Below are positions 1 through 11,358 of a stretch of 64,000 nt of DNA, one piece after another; the stretch's first letter is position 1; each line of letters opens with the position of its first letter. Source of the stretch: Gnetum montanum (Eukaryota > Streptophyta > Gnetopsida > Gnetales > Gnetaceae); contig MNCI01004170.1 in assembly GCA_015680685.1 (NCBI GenBank), forward strand, positions 744,119-808,118, written 5' to 3'. The notes under the pieces are model-generated. The model did no database searches. It was not told the DNA's origin and saw only the letters and a list, made by a program, of their open reading frames with translations. The translations under genes were made by a program, and so were the position numbers.

Positions 1-16
1 AGGGAGTGCCGCCTCT

Positions 17-24
17 TATTTATA
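17..24 (-). promoter_or_regulatory. TATA box of family-2 LTR
   Basis: TATAAATA on the minus strand, followed by the conserved AAGAGGCGGCACTCCC. The same arrangement is at 17195-17202 and 58900-58907 in the two solo LTRs. Confidence 0.75.
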
Positions 25-40
25 GAAATGGCGGCGTGAC

Positions 41-147
41 GCGATATCGCGTACGCGATATCGCAGGAGAAGACACGATATCACGTACGCGATATCGCAT
101 GGGATGCGATATTGCGTCGGTCGCGATATCGCGTACGCGATATCGCG
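41..147. repeat. Palindromic U3 boxes, GCGATATCGC-GTAC-GCGATATCGC
   Basis: A 24-bp perfect palindrome made of two self-complementary decamers around GTAC occurs at 41-64 and 123-146. A third copy at 75-98 differs at two bases, both G to A. A half copy lies at 106-115. The array starts about 17 bp upstream of the LTR TATA box. The solo LTRs at 17093 and 58815 carry degraded versions (CACGATATCGCA, CACGTACACGATATCAC) in the same place, so the boxes belong to the LTR and are not a local expansion. Confidence 0.85.
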
Positions 148-172
148 GCCTAGTGTAAACCGCGTCTCATCA

Positions 173-790
173 ATAAGCATTTGGTCCTACTATCTGTACA
201 TGTCTTGAACCCATGTATCCACTGCTAGGTTACCAAGCGCTATGCTATTGGCTACACCAAGTGATAACATTGTTGGGATTACTAAGAGAATACATGTTTA
301 CACTCAAAGTGGTTGTACTTATGTACTTAATCTATTTAGCTTAATTAATTAACTAATTTATTAAAGCCTAATTTAGCTTAATTAATTGCATATTTAATGA
401 AAATAATGAATGCATAAATAAATCATTAATCTATTCTAATTGCTACAAGGTTTAATCGAAAGGTTCATCTTTATTTTTGTACACATTGGGGTGGTTCAGG
501 TACAACAGTGCTCAAATAAAGATCCATACACTTTTTGACTCATATTGTGGGCACTTAGAGAAATAGTCCAACTTTCAAATGGAAAAACTACAAGAGCTTT
601 GCTACTTCTATGACTTGATTTCCCCATAACCATGGCTGTGAGCACGTATTTATAGTTTTTGCAACAAGGTTGCGTCAACAGGGCCCCATTGATGTAGCAA
701 AGGTTACATTGATGCAGCCTTGTCGATGGGGGCCCATTGAGGAGGCTGCATCCATGGGGGTCCGTCGATGCAACACTTTGATGCTCATCA
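173..790 (-). mobile_element. LTR remnant (Athila-like family 1/3), reverse
   Basis: This aligns by eye with the reverse LTRs at 49767, 29819 and 34407: a GGTTACCAAGC...AAGTGGTTGTACTTATG stretch, then TTAATCTATTCTAATTGCTACAAGG, then a TATA box (TATAAATA on the minus strand, 647-654), then a GC-richer U3 with repeated ATTGATG/GTCGATG boxes, ending at CTCATCA (790). The far half is missing because the family-2 LTR was inserted there. Whether it is a solo LTR or one end of an element is unclear; no PPT or PBS is seen at 791. Confidence 0.75.
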
Positions 791-3589
791 ATTATTTTTG
801 GTGTTGGACCTTGGACCTTGGATTTTTGGTTAGATTTGGTGATGACATAGCTATTAAGTAGTACCTAATTTACTTTAGTGTGCTAACGTTGGGTATAGAG
901 TCATGATAGAGATATTTCTTTATTTTAATTTTAGAAAGTATGGTTTAATCATATTTTCTTTTTTGTTTTAGTTCTTCCTATTGGAATTACCCATTGGTCA
1001 AACCTTGGCATGCCCTTATAAGTATAAATACCTAGTAACATTTTAATTAGAGTAACATTTTGGATTCAACAACTCCTATGCATGACTTCCAACTATGTGA
1101 TGCCTAGTTTTGAAATCATTAAGGGAGTACTCGTAGTCTATTTTTCCTACTTAGTCTTTGGATTAACCTTTCCTTTTATTTTTTCCTCCTAGGTAACCTA
1201 GATGTTTGTAATGATGAGATAGCTAATAAAGCTAATGCTTAGGTTATATTTTTAATGCATTTTCTAGTAGTTGTTGAGTTGTAGTTGGATGAATAATTTT
1301 AGGTGTAATATTTAGTTGGTATTTTGTACTATGTAATGTCCTTTGGTTGGTAGCATTATGTAGACTTTGTATTGGCCTATTTTTGGTGCATATCTAACAA
1401 TTGTGTTAGCTATTTATTTGGTAGCATTGGTTTAGTGTGTATTATTTCCGTTTATGATTTTATTCAAACATTAGTGGTCCAATGGTTGGATGTATTAGAT
1501 ATAATTGTCATGTTTTTATTCTATAATATCCATTTTATATGAAACATTAATTTAATCCTATTATTTAATGCATAGAATATAACAAGCTTGAAATACATTC
1601 AACTTTAAATTAAATAACCAAATCTATGTAAAATTGCTAGTTAGGATACACGTTTTCTCCTATGCTCATGCTATGGTAAAGATTATCCCATGTTTTGTTG
1701 AAGAAGAATGATATCCTTTTTGCTTTAAAGCACCCTTCATAAGTTTCAAGGATTAGAATTGCAAATGACAATTTCTTTTACACATTTGCTAGTTTGTGTA
1801 CATGATTTTTGTCATCAAGGTAGTAGTACTCTAGGATAGTTTGCATGTTTAAATAGCCATCCACAAACTAGTTCTTGTATTTCTTTCATAGTTCTCACCT
1901 TGTTAGGTCTTCGAAATTATTATATTTTCAAGGATTTATCTTCTTAAAGATTCAAAGTTATGGTTATGAAAAGAGTTGAATACCAAGTCTATCCTAAATA
2001 AATAGGAAGGATCACCTTCTTAGATGATGTATTAATCTACTTTAGTAAACATGGTGTTGATAGAAAAATGATGTGTACAATGCTATTTTTGAAACACTAA
2101 GTGGTTCATGACTCTTTCCTAGAATCATTTGAAGATGGTGATTATTATGTGTTTTTCATTGATGCTTGTTGAGAATGATCCACTATGCTCATTCTAAGAA
2201 AGCTTGCATGATACAACATTTCCCCACATCTAAGAACATATTTTTCTTTCATATTATCAATTTTGCAACAAAGGCATAGAAAGAAAGATTGTGTACTTAA
2301 CTGTAGCTTGTGATTTTCTTTATATAATAAACATGATTTTTTAATTTTCATATAATATTTTTCTTATTTTTTATATAATAAACATGATTCTTTATATAAT
2401 AAAAAGAGAAAACCTATGAAATCATAAAAATATTTTTCTTATTTTTCATTTTCATATTTTTATTTTTTATATTCTTATGCTTTCACATTGTAATTGTACC
2501 AACTTATAATTTTGTTACATATGAATTAGTTATGAGAGAAAAGTAAATGAGAGATTAATTTCATGTTAGTGTATAGATGCAAGATACAAGAACATGGCAT
2601 ATGCTAATGATCATACCTTCATATTCGCATAAGGATGCACTTACTTAAATATGAAACTAAATAAATTTAATGAACTTCAACTAACTAATGGCTTGGCAAT
2701 TCCATTTTTTAGAACAAGACTAGGATTATGATTAGGATGAGCTAACTAATGAAAATTTATTAGTATATGATCTTGGATTAAAAAAAAGAATTAAGATGAA
2801 ATAAAAAAGGGTGTGATATCATGGGATTTGTTCAAGCTTTGAAGAATCCATTATTGAATTTGATCATATTATGTAATTTGTCATCTTAGTTCTTACTATA
2901 GGACTTAAAAGGCATATATTCAATTTTGAAGATGTACCTTTATTAGGGACTGAAACAATAAATTAATGACTTAATTGTTAGAGATAATGTGTTATGCCAA
3001 ATTCTTTCAACAAGATAAAAAAAGGAAGAAAAAGATAAGTTTGCATTTTCTGATCACTTCAAGCAAGAAGATAAATTAAATTTTATATTATTAAATTGAA
3101 ATGATGGATAGATGTACTTGGTTTTGGCCCCAATTCATCTTCTTTTTTCATTATTTTTCACTTTTTATAATTGGGGAATGACTTTTCATTAACCTAAGTA
3201 TGGTTCCAATCTTTTTCTATGTAATTAACTATTTTTTATGTAAGAAAAGCTTGATGCAAATTTGCTTTCATAAGTTGATTCTTCAACTTTGTAAGCTCTA
3301 ATTTCTCTTATCCATTTTGTTTCTTATGTCATCCAATGTCATCCTCATCAAGATTTATAGTGATTTAGTCCAGATCTTCATCCAATCAAGTCAAGTATTC
3401 TTTGTTATCTTCTTTGTATTTTTTCAAGAATTACAACCAAAGTTGGAAGGCTTCTCTCCAATTTTCTCGAATTTTCTACCATTTGAAATAATGTATTACA
3501 AGTATTAAGATTTCAAGTTAAAAAATTCCTTAGGGTGAATCTAAGATTATCAAGTTTTTTGATTTTTAAAGCTTAAGATATAGCGAAGG
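791..3589. other. AT-rich intergenic DNA without a recognisable gene
   Basis: Low-GC sequence with short ORFs only. Around 2340-2460 there are near-duplicate stretches (ATATAATAAACATGATT and TTTTTCTTATTTTT). Around 2125-2170 a faint copia-integrase-like reading is possible but too weak to call. Nothing else is supported. Confidence 0.6.
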
Positions 3590-4020
3590 AAAATTTTCAC
3601 CACAAATCATCATCAACTTATGATAAGGTAGTTTTCCTGGACCATGAGCTTACCATGATTTGTGGTATCCTAATTTCTAGATTTTTATAGATCATGATCT
3701 ATGATTCACTTGTGGTATTAACCATGACTTGTGATCATCTCATGGTTGATTAAAAATTACAACTATGACCCATGGTTTCCTCATGCGTAAAGATCTAGAA
3801 TAAGGTAAACTCACCATGATTTATGGTATTTAACAATTCAAATCTCTTTCTGTTGATCATCACCATGATTCATGGAACCCTCATGGTTTACTTGTAAAAT
3901 CCTAAGAAACTAATCCTGTTTATTTTCATCATCACCATGACTTATGTTGTAATATAACGACTCATGGTATTGTAGACCATAACTTGTGATCAAGTTGTGA
4001 TTAACTTGTGATTTCTTAAA
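3590..4020. repeat. Degenerate array of ACCATGAYTTGTGGT-like motif
   Basis: About eight variants of ACCATGATTTGTGGTAT / ACCATGACTTGTGATCA / ACCATGATTCATGG occur at roughly 40-70 bp intervals (near 3651, 3719, 3761, 3812, 3860, 3934, 3974). The core tends to be self-complementary (CCATGA...TCATGG). It lies just outside the 5' end of element A. Origin unknown. Confidence 0.5.
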
Positions 4021-4214
4021 ATCTCAAATTTTTAGAATCAAGAACAAATTTGAACCATCATCCTCATCCAATTTTATCCCACTCAACGTTCATTAATAAC
4101 TCACTAAATTAACAAGTACTAAAGTTTGAAGATAGACTCTATTAAGGTATTTAATAGTGTCATTACCTAGAATTTTAATGATCATTCTAGCATGTAGAAT
4201 TCTAGAAGACCTAT

Positions 4215-5110
4215 TGATGAAGTGTTCAATTGATATGTCAATTGGGCTATATTAACAGAGCCTCATTGACACAACCACATTAACGTGACCCTATCGACGT
4301 ATCCGTCCATGCATTAATGTGACCCTATTAATGTAGAGTCTGTCTCTCGCTATAAATATGCACGCACTTGTGGCATTTATGGCATCTTTTTGGTAGTTGT
4401 AGTGAAGCTCTTATAGTTTGTTTTCATGTAAGTTAGAATATTTCCCAAGTGCTCGTAGTAGGTGTGAGAAAGATGTACAACTCTTTATTCAAGCACTAAT
4501 GCACTTGAGCCCATTGGCATGAGCGGCAATAAAGATGAGCTTTTTGAACATTCCTTGTAGCAGTTGGATTTAATTACTTAAGCATTAAAACAATTTAATA
4601 TTTCAACATTTTAAGCATTCCAAAGCCCTTTATTATTATCGCTTTATGGTTACAGCCCTTTTCATAGTTTGTAAGAACCATAGGCACGACCATCTCGAAC
4701 ATGTACTGTACACTTGGTAACCCACTGACGCTTAATGTCTAGTAACCCAGCAATGGTTAGGATATGCTCAAGATGGTGCACGAAAGATGGGATCGGTTGC
4801 TTATGCTAGGGAGAGTTATGCGATAGAGTAGAACAATTACAAATTATACAACTTTCCATTTTCTACATTAAAAGAATTAGACCTTAAAAGATACAAAGAA
4901 AACTGATAAAAATCATTTGCCTCAATCTTACTCAACCATCACTTTAGAATATCATAGGTGAGATTAGGAAGACAATGACCATTCTAACTAAGGTTTTGCT
5001 AGCTAGAATTCGGTGTACGTAAGTGCTTACAGTCTACGGAATTTAACCAAGTTGCACATGAACGCCTGTGATTCGTATGGTTAGGCATAGGGATACCTCA
5101 TCGTTCATCA
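4215..5110 (+). repeat. 5' LTR of element A
   Basis: 896 bp from TGATGAAGTG to GTTCATCA. TATA box TATAAATA at 4351-4358. U3 boxes upstream include TTGATATGTCAA, CATTAACGTGACC and ATCGACGTATCCGTCC. The 3' LTR at 16584, once the nested insertion is removed, is about 892 bp and clearly homologous. Confidence 0.9.
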
Positions 5111-5111
5111 T

Positions 5112-5129
5112 TGGTGTCATTGCCAGCGA
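5112..5129 (+). other. Primer binding site of element A (tRNA-Asp type, decayed)
   Basis: TGGTGTCATTGCCAGCGA lies one base after the LTR end. It resembles TGGCGCCGTTGCCGGGGA, the plant gypsy PBS matching the tRNA-Asp 3' end; the differences are mostly transitions. Element B keeps a better copy at 60276-60293. Confidence 0.75.
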
Positions 5130-5275
5130 TTATTAGTCTTACATGCACTATCGAGTCTTAGCAAGATCATCATTCACTTCATTGGAATGGACCTAGGATA
5201 GTGAAATCCATGCATGCTAGGTGGCTTAAGTAAAAGAATAAGGCACACTAGTTTAGTTATTATCTAACATCAAGA

Positions 5276-7860
5276 ATGTCTTCTTCTCACAGGCGAGACA
5301 GATCCAACCCACCATTGCCACAGGAATGTCAGGTGGTATACGCACATCCAGACAAGTATATCCCCAACTTCACCTTTATCTTGCATTAGGATGAGCATCT
5401 GCAATGGTAGGACATGGAGGGTAACATCATATTACCTCTTGATTAATTAGTTCCTGGAATGCTACTTCAAACTCTTGCTAGGCTGGGTATTCAGGATCAC
5501 GGTGTGGAATACATAATGGAGGATCATGACTACCGAGACTATTGTCCAAATGAGGCACAACATGCATGGGACCAGCAACAGGTGGAACACCATGAACACA
5601 TAAAGGGAAAACAGTTCAGTAACCCTTTATTCTTATAGGACCTACATGATAATGAGGAACCTATTTTTCATGATTCCCATTCAGTTGAACCTCCTCCAAT
5701 GCATTAGATCATTCAGTCCATCATATAAAGTAAACAATCAAGCAATCGGGAGCCCCAGGATGATGGGGGAACATGCAAGAAAGATCATGGAAAAGGGAAA
5801 GATGGACGTGAAGATCAGGATCATCATCAGAGTAGAGGAGGAGATTGACACCAAGGTAGCGGTAATTCTCCTCCCTCTTCTCTATCTTCTTGTTCCACTT
5901 TTTCTTCATCAGGTTCTGACTTTGATCGCAACCGTTGTAGGAAGGATCAAGGTGATGGCGATCAAAAAGACTAATAGGATCACAAGGACTAATGGGGATG
6001 ACATGAGGAAAAGCATGACCAATCACGTAAGTCTCACTGTCAACAAAGGAGAGGCAGCTAAAATCGTCACAGATGTCGTGGCCATCAGTAGGACTATGAC
6101 TTGGATGAACCACTGCTAACGACTCGAAGCATGCTTAACATAGTTGAGGTGGTTCAAATACCTAGTAGGCACTTGAAAGATAGTCAGATCAAGCACCTTG
6201 ACATGAACAACATCCCAAAATTTAAAGGGGGATATAATTGTAATCCACAAACTCACTTGCAAGCATTTCATGATGCTTGCACCTTGCAAAATATAGACAA
6301 TGATTGGAAAAAACTCAAGCTATTCCCTCAAACACTCATCAAGGAAGCGGAAAGCTGGTGCTGGTCTTTGGAACTAGAATCAATCAAACGATGGAGTACA
6401 ATGCTGGAAATTTTTAATGATAGATACCAAAGCTACTCCAGAGTGGCTAATCTGAGATGATAGATTCAAGGGTGGAAACAGGGTGGTCATGAACCCTTGG
6501 ATGCAACCATGGGTAGATATTACTCATTGTTACACCGATGCCTTGGTCATGACTACTCTCAACGAGAACAGCTCCGCCATATCATAGATGGGCTCTGCTT
6601 TAAAATAAGAAAGACCCTTAGCGTTTACCCTTAGGAATGACTATCTAAGTTAAGGGTCCATCAACTGCAACACCTCATTGAGTAGGAAGCCAAAGAAGAG
6701 GGGGAACTAAGGAAAAAGGAAAGTGCAAAAGAATATAATTGGGATCCTTCCATATGAAAGAAGGAAGTCCAATTTTGTGAAGAGGAGGAAGAATCACTAT
6801 TGGATGCAGCGGTGAACTGAAAAACCTTGCCCATATAAAAATATGCCTTTGAAATTTTAGCCAAGGTTGACAAGATGTGGGATTCTTTGGATGAAAGGTT
6901 GTAAAGTGCCCTGAAAATTGCAAAGGAATCCAAAGAGTGAAGTAATGATTGAGATCGACAGAGGAGAAGAGAAGCTAAACATGCCTACCATAAAGGTAAG
7001 GGCAAAGTTGCTATGGCAAAATAGGTTGCAAACTCTAACATAGAGGAGGATGATGGATGTAACATATGCTAGTACAAACATCCTAAGGGGTGTTTCCCAG
7101 TGGTGTCACATTTACAAGAGTCTAGAATGTATACGTTGAATCCTCATTTGGCAAAAAGGCAAACACCCCGAAGATTTCCTTATCCACAAGGCAATCCCAG
7201 GCAATTCCACTAGCAATAAGGATATTATCCAAGTGGAGTGCTGCCACAACCTTACGAGTATTACCAGCAATGGCAACATCCACAATTGTGGGGGATGCCA
7301 CCTCCAAGGCAGTAGTACCCTTACCGGTAGCTAGATCCTTATGGGTACTACGTTCAGCAACCAGTATCCCCATGGGACTCTTCTAGTCACGTGCTGTTTC
7401 AAAATCATTACTACTCCCCAAAATACTTTCAAACATAGTCTCCATCACCAAGGGGGAAGAACCTACATCTATACTATCCTCCATCACCTTCTCCTACCAT
7501 ACCTACTCATTAGCCCCCCCACTCAGCTACCTCCTGCTCCACCTATGCAGGGAGAAATACCACCATAGCCATAGCAATGTAATGCCATGAGGGCTATCAA
7601 CTTACAACCGGCTTCTCCGCAGAGTGGACTGGAACCAAAACCATGAAAATGCCCTTTCTTCTAGCCCAATATCCCAAACATACCTTCACATTCACCTGTG
7701 GCCAGTGCCTCTGAACCTCCAATCGTGTCCACTGTTTAACTGTTCGAGCAACCTTCAAGCCAAACACCCCCAAAGTATAAACCATCATGCTAACACACAC
7801 TGTGATAGACTAAATAAAGGCAGGTCATCTTCCTCAAAAATTGACTAATCTAGGGAGTCC
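5276..7860 (+). pseudogene. gag: Element A gag (capsid/nucleocapsid), broken
   Basis: The chosen ATG at 5276 starts MSSSHRRDRSNPP, 146 bp after the PBS; element B aligns here but has TTG instead. After a charged, serine-rich region, a Ty3-type gag core is readable at about 6197-6640, with motifs MNNIPKFKGGYN, THLQAFHDAC and WSTMLEIFNDRYQSYSR. A Cys/His cluster near 7060-7110 (NIC...YKHPKGC) precedes a Pro/Gln-rich tail. Gag forms the particle that packages the RNA. Numerous TAG/TGA stops and some frame changes make it non-functional. Family-level call is firm; the exact end is arbitrary because gag runs into protease. Confidence 0.8.
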
Positions 7861-8330
7861 CCTCATATACCTTCAAGTGGCAGAAAACAAGCCATACAAA
7901 GCTCTCTTTTATTTGGGGTCATGCATCGATTTGATTTCACATGATATGTACAAGACTTGAAACCTACCCCTAATGAAGAAAAGCAACATTCAGCTTGAGT
8001 TGGTAGACCAATCCATAATTGTTCCCTTAGGATTGGTAGAAGATATCGTGACCACCATTTGTGTTGATAATTGCAAGGGGAATTTTTTGATCATAATGGG
8101 AAGAGCTTGGCTTAGCATGGTGGATGCACGATTGGAACTTTGAGATATCTCCCTTGAATTTTCAAAAGAAAATCCTTTCGAAAAGACTGAGAAGAAGTGT
8201 GTTCTATGCATCACGTACAGTGACTCTGAGTGAAATTATGTCCAGCAGCTTTGATTTTCTAAGTAGACATATATTGAAGCATGCAGTCGGTGTGCTAAAG
8301 AACCATAGATTCAACGATGTCTGTACACAA
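7861..8330 (+). pseudogene. Element A retropepsin with catalytic Asp lost
   Basis: Homologous to the better preserved protease of element B. Conserved landmarks are LISHDMY, SIIVPLGLVEDIV, DNCKGNFLIIMGRAWLSMVDA and the tail ITYSDSE. The active-site motif, DTGS in B, here reads YLGS (7910-7921), so the catalytic aspartate is gone. Retropepsins cleave the Gag-Pol polyprotein as homodimers. Stops interrupt the frame, and a linker of about 130 codons leads to RT. Confidence 0.8.
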
Positions 8331-8639
8331 CAACCACGAATCAAGAAGGCACCCAATGATTAACCGTTGAATCTGATAGCAACATTCTATGCATGGAACC
8401 ATCTGAGGGCCTTGTATGTGCCTATATGGAAAGCATGGATGAATTGGAAAAGGTCCATTAACAAGTCTCCACGGTTGATGACAATGATGATTGAGGAAAG
8501 CTAAAGATCCCTAAAAGCTTTAGGTAGGAACTCTTGGAACTAAAAACCTTACCGACCAATTTGGAATATGCATTCTTCTAGAATGGCAAGTCGGTAATCA
8601 TCAATGCCACTCTTGCTCCTGAACAAAATAAGAGATTAC

Positions 8640-9490
8640 TAAAGATGGTGAAAAAATGGGTGGCTAATTTCATATGGTCATATCTTGAACTAATAGGAGT
8701 TGACCCTAGGGTATGCCAACATCAGATCTATATCGACCCCTCCATGAAGCCACAACGATAGCCGCAAAGATGATTGAACCCCAAATTGAAGCAAATCATC
8801 AAAGATGAAATTGAACAATTGCTAAAAGAAGGGTTCATCTATTCTATTGTGGATAGAAAATGGATCAGCCCACTCATTATTGTGCCAAATAAGGATGGAA
8901 AATGGAGAGTCTATATAGATTTCTAATTACTAAATATGAAAACCTTCAAGGATCACTTCCCACTTTCATTTGTGGATCAAGTGTTAGATACTATTGCAGG
9001 GCATTGTTACTATAGCTTTTTGGATGGTTATAGTGGCTATAACCAAATCCAAATCGCACCTAAAGATCAGGCCAAGACAACATTTACAAGTCCTTGGGGA
9101 ACTTTCGCATATAAGAAGATGCCCTTTGGTCTATGCAATGCACTTGCAACCTTCCAATGCCTCGTCCTCAACATCTTTCAGTAAAAAATTGGCAATGGGG
9201 TAGAAGTTTTCATGGATGACTTCTCTACCTATGGAGAAATGGTTAAAGAAGCCTTGGACCACATTGAGCAAGTTTTAAAGAGATGTATGGAAACAAATTT
9301 ACGGCTGAACTAGCAAAAGAGTCACTTGATGGTCCAAGAGGGCATTATTCTGGGGCATCGAATTTCACAAGCAAGGATTGGTGTAGACCCTAAAAAAATC
9401 AAAATCATCCAAGGAATGACTAGTCAACCAAGCATTGTAAAAGATGTCCGATTATTCCTTGGACACACTGGTTATTACTAAGCTTCATTG
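8640..9490 (+). pseudogene. Element A reverse transcriptase (Athila lineage), broken
   Basis: Reads HQIYIDPSMKPQ near 8722, then KDEIEQLLKEGFIYSI, the palm segment with HCYYSFLDGYSGYNQI (about 9004-9050), MPFGLCNALATFQ (9118-9156) and the active site FMDD (9209-9220), which is intact. ILGHRIS and RLFLGHTGYY follow. The order and wording match Athila RT rather than Tat or chromovirus RT. Several in-frame TAG/TGA codons (for example two in the run after KPQR) inactivate it. RT would copy the genomic RNA into cDNA in the particle. Confidence 0.9.
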
Positions 9491-9559
9491 AGAATTTCTT
9501 GAAGATCGTCAAGCTGTTGGTGGAACTAATAAAGAAGGAAGCTCCATTTTTCTAGACTA

Positions 9560-10030
9560 GGGAATGTAAGTCTGCATTCCAAACACTAAAATAGAAACTC
9601 GTAGAGACTCCAATTCTATGGGCACCTGACTAGTCCAGATCATTTCACATCATGATAGATGCATCTAATTATGCATTGGGAGCCATGCTCACCTAGTTGG
9701 ATGACTAGCAACATCCATATTACATCCACTATACAAGCTGAAGCATTTTGGGTGCTTAGCTCAATTACACCATCACCGAAAAGGAATTGATGGTGGTGGT
9801 GTTCACCTTGGAAAAGTTTCAACGCTATGTGCTCAGATACAAGGTGTTTTTACATACTAACCATAGTGCCATTCGGTTCCTTATGAACAAACCAATGATA
9901 AGTCCCCGTATCATATGGTAGCTCGTGATCCTTCAGGAATTTGACCTTATTATGGTGGACAAAAAAGAAACTGAGAATGTGGTTGCTGACCACTTATCTT
10001 AGTTACGATGGGAAAACACAGAGGAGGAGG
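9560..10030 (+). pseudogene. Element A RNase H domain, broken
   Basis: The retroviral-type RNase H is recognised from IMIDASNYALGAML (about 9649), YTITEKELMVVVFTLEKFQRYVL (9769-9835) and the tail VADHLS. It follows RT directly as in all Ty3/gypsy elements and would degrade the RNA strand of RNA-DNA hybrids. Stops (TAG) occur after ML and at other sites. No second archaeal-like RNase H is seen here, in contrast to element F. Confidence 0.75.
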
Positions 10031-10199
10031 AGCCACTCTCCGACTAATTTCTAGATGAACTCCTCTTTGTTGGAGCAATCTCCAACCAAACGCCCACAAG
10101 ATCAACTTGGTTTAGTAACATCCTTACTTATCTCTTAACACAAGAATTGCCAAAGGAGTGGGATCATCAGAAGAAGAAACAGTTTCTTCATAAGGCCAA

Positions 10200-11358
10200 G
10201 CACTTCATGGAAATTAATGGACACCTTTACAAGGTGTGTGTAGATGGCTTAGTTTAATGGTGCATCCCTGATGAGGATAAACTACGCATCCTTCAAGATG
10301 CTCATGAGGGCCCTTGTGGGGGCCACTATGCTGAACGATGCATGGCCATTAAAATCCTACTTGTAGGATATTAATGGCCTACACTCTTCAGAGAAGCTCA
10401 ATGGTTCCTCCACTCTTGTGAACAATGTTAGAGATATGGTGGGATGATAGCACGAATGGAGGAACCTCAATAGTGGATCCAGCCACTAGAACCCTTCGAT
10501 ATTTGGGGCATCGACTTCATGGGTCCCATCACACCCATGTCCAATAGAAAGGCATATATCATCATCACAGTAGACTACTGCACCAAGTGGGCAGAGGCAG
10601 TAGCTTTCATCGACTGTTCCTCAACCACAACCACATGGTTTATCCAAAAGCAAATCGTGAACAGATTTGAGATGTCACATGCACTCATTTTGGATAATAG
10701 AACTCACTTTACGAGTAATACTTTTCTTAAGCTCATGTAGCACTTGAAGGTTGAACATAAATTTACAACATCCTATCACCCTCAATCCAACGAGCTAGTC
10801 GAAGTCACAAATAGGAAGATTACAAAGATCCTAACTAGGATCATTAGCAAATATAGGAGAGATTGGAGTACGAAACTTAATGATGCCCTCTGGGCCTATC
10901 GTGCAACGTAAAAACTTCCTATCATCTACTCTCCTTAGGAGTAAGTGTACGGGAAACTATCAAAACTTCCAATTCAAGCAGAACTCCGAACACTATCTAC
11001 CGCCAGTGACTTGGGTCTTAACTTATCACTAGCACAATGAGAATGACTCATCAACTTGAATGTGCTAGATGAGAATCCACTAGTAGCCCTATCATCAAAT
11101 GAAATCCACAAGGCCTATAATAAAAAATTTCATGATCTTAGGATTCGAAATATGACATTTTAACGTGGAGATAAGGTACTCAACTGGAACCCCACACATG
11201 TACTGCAATGTACTAAGTTTCAAACACTATGGAAGGGACCTTATATCGTTTCTGAAACCTTTCCATCTAGGGTCCTACTTATACACAAACCTAAGGATCC
11301 CACAAAAACATAGTTAGCTAATATGCAACAATTAAAACCCTTCCATGAACTCCACTGA
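10200..11358 (+). pseudogene. Element A integrase, broken but with DDE triad retained
   Basis: The N-terminal zinc-binding part reads AHEGPCGGHYAERCMAIKIL...CEQC (about 10291-10430). The catalytic core keeps Asp in WGIDFMGP (10513-10515), Asp in LILDN (10693-10695) and Glu at 10801-10803, with 35 residues between the last two, the normal D,D35E spacing. The C-terminal part includes LWKGPYIVSE and ends KPFHELH at a TGA (11356-11358). Stops and a lost Gly-Gln before the Glu show decay. Integrase inserts the cDNA into the host chromosome. The last codons reappear in element B as the right side of its deletion. Confidence 0.88.

Larger units (their letters stand above)
1..172 (-). mobile_element. 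Family-2 LTR, start part, clipped by window edge
   Basis: On the minus strand this begins TGATGAGAC at 172, as do the complete solo LTRs at 17093 and 58815, and shares with them the segment with TATAAATA (17-24, minus strand) followed by AAGAGGCGGCACTCCC. It is therefore the U3 and promoter end of a reverse LTR whose remainder lies outside the window. The five bases after it (ATAAG) would be the target duplication, but the other side cannot be seen. It interrupts an older LTR that continues at 173. Confidence 0.85.

Noticed and set aside
2125-2170. Possible copia integrase (GDYYVFFIDA)
   Set aside because: Only about ten residues fit, with no supporting motif up- or downstream in any frame.
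5112-5129. tRNA gene
   Set aside because: The tRNA-like match is an 18-base primer binding site only, without a cloverleaf.
5721-6113. 130-codon minus-strand ORF and its plus-strand partner at 5646-6119
   Set aside because: They are off-frame readings of the low-complexity, charged gag N-terminus of A; gag homology is in another frame.
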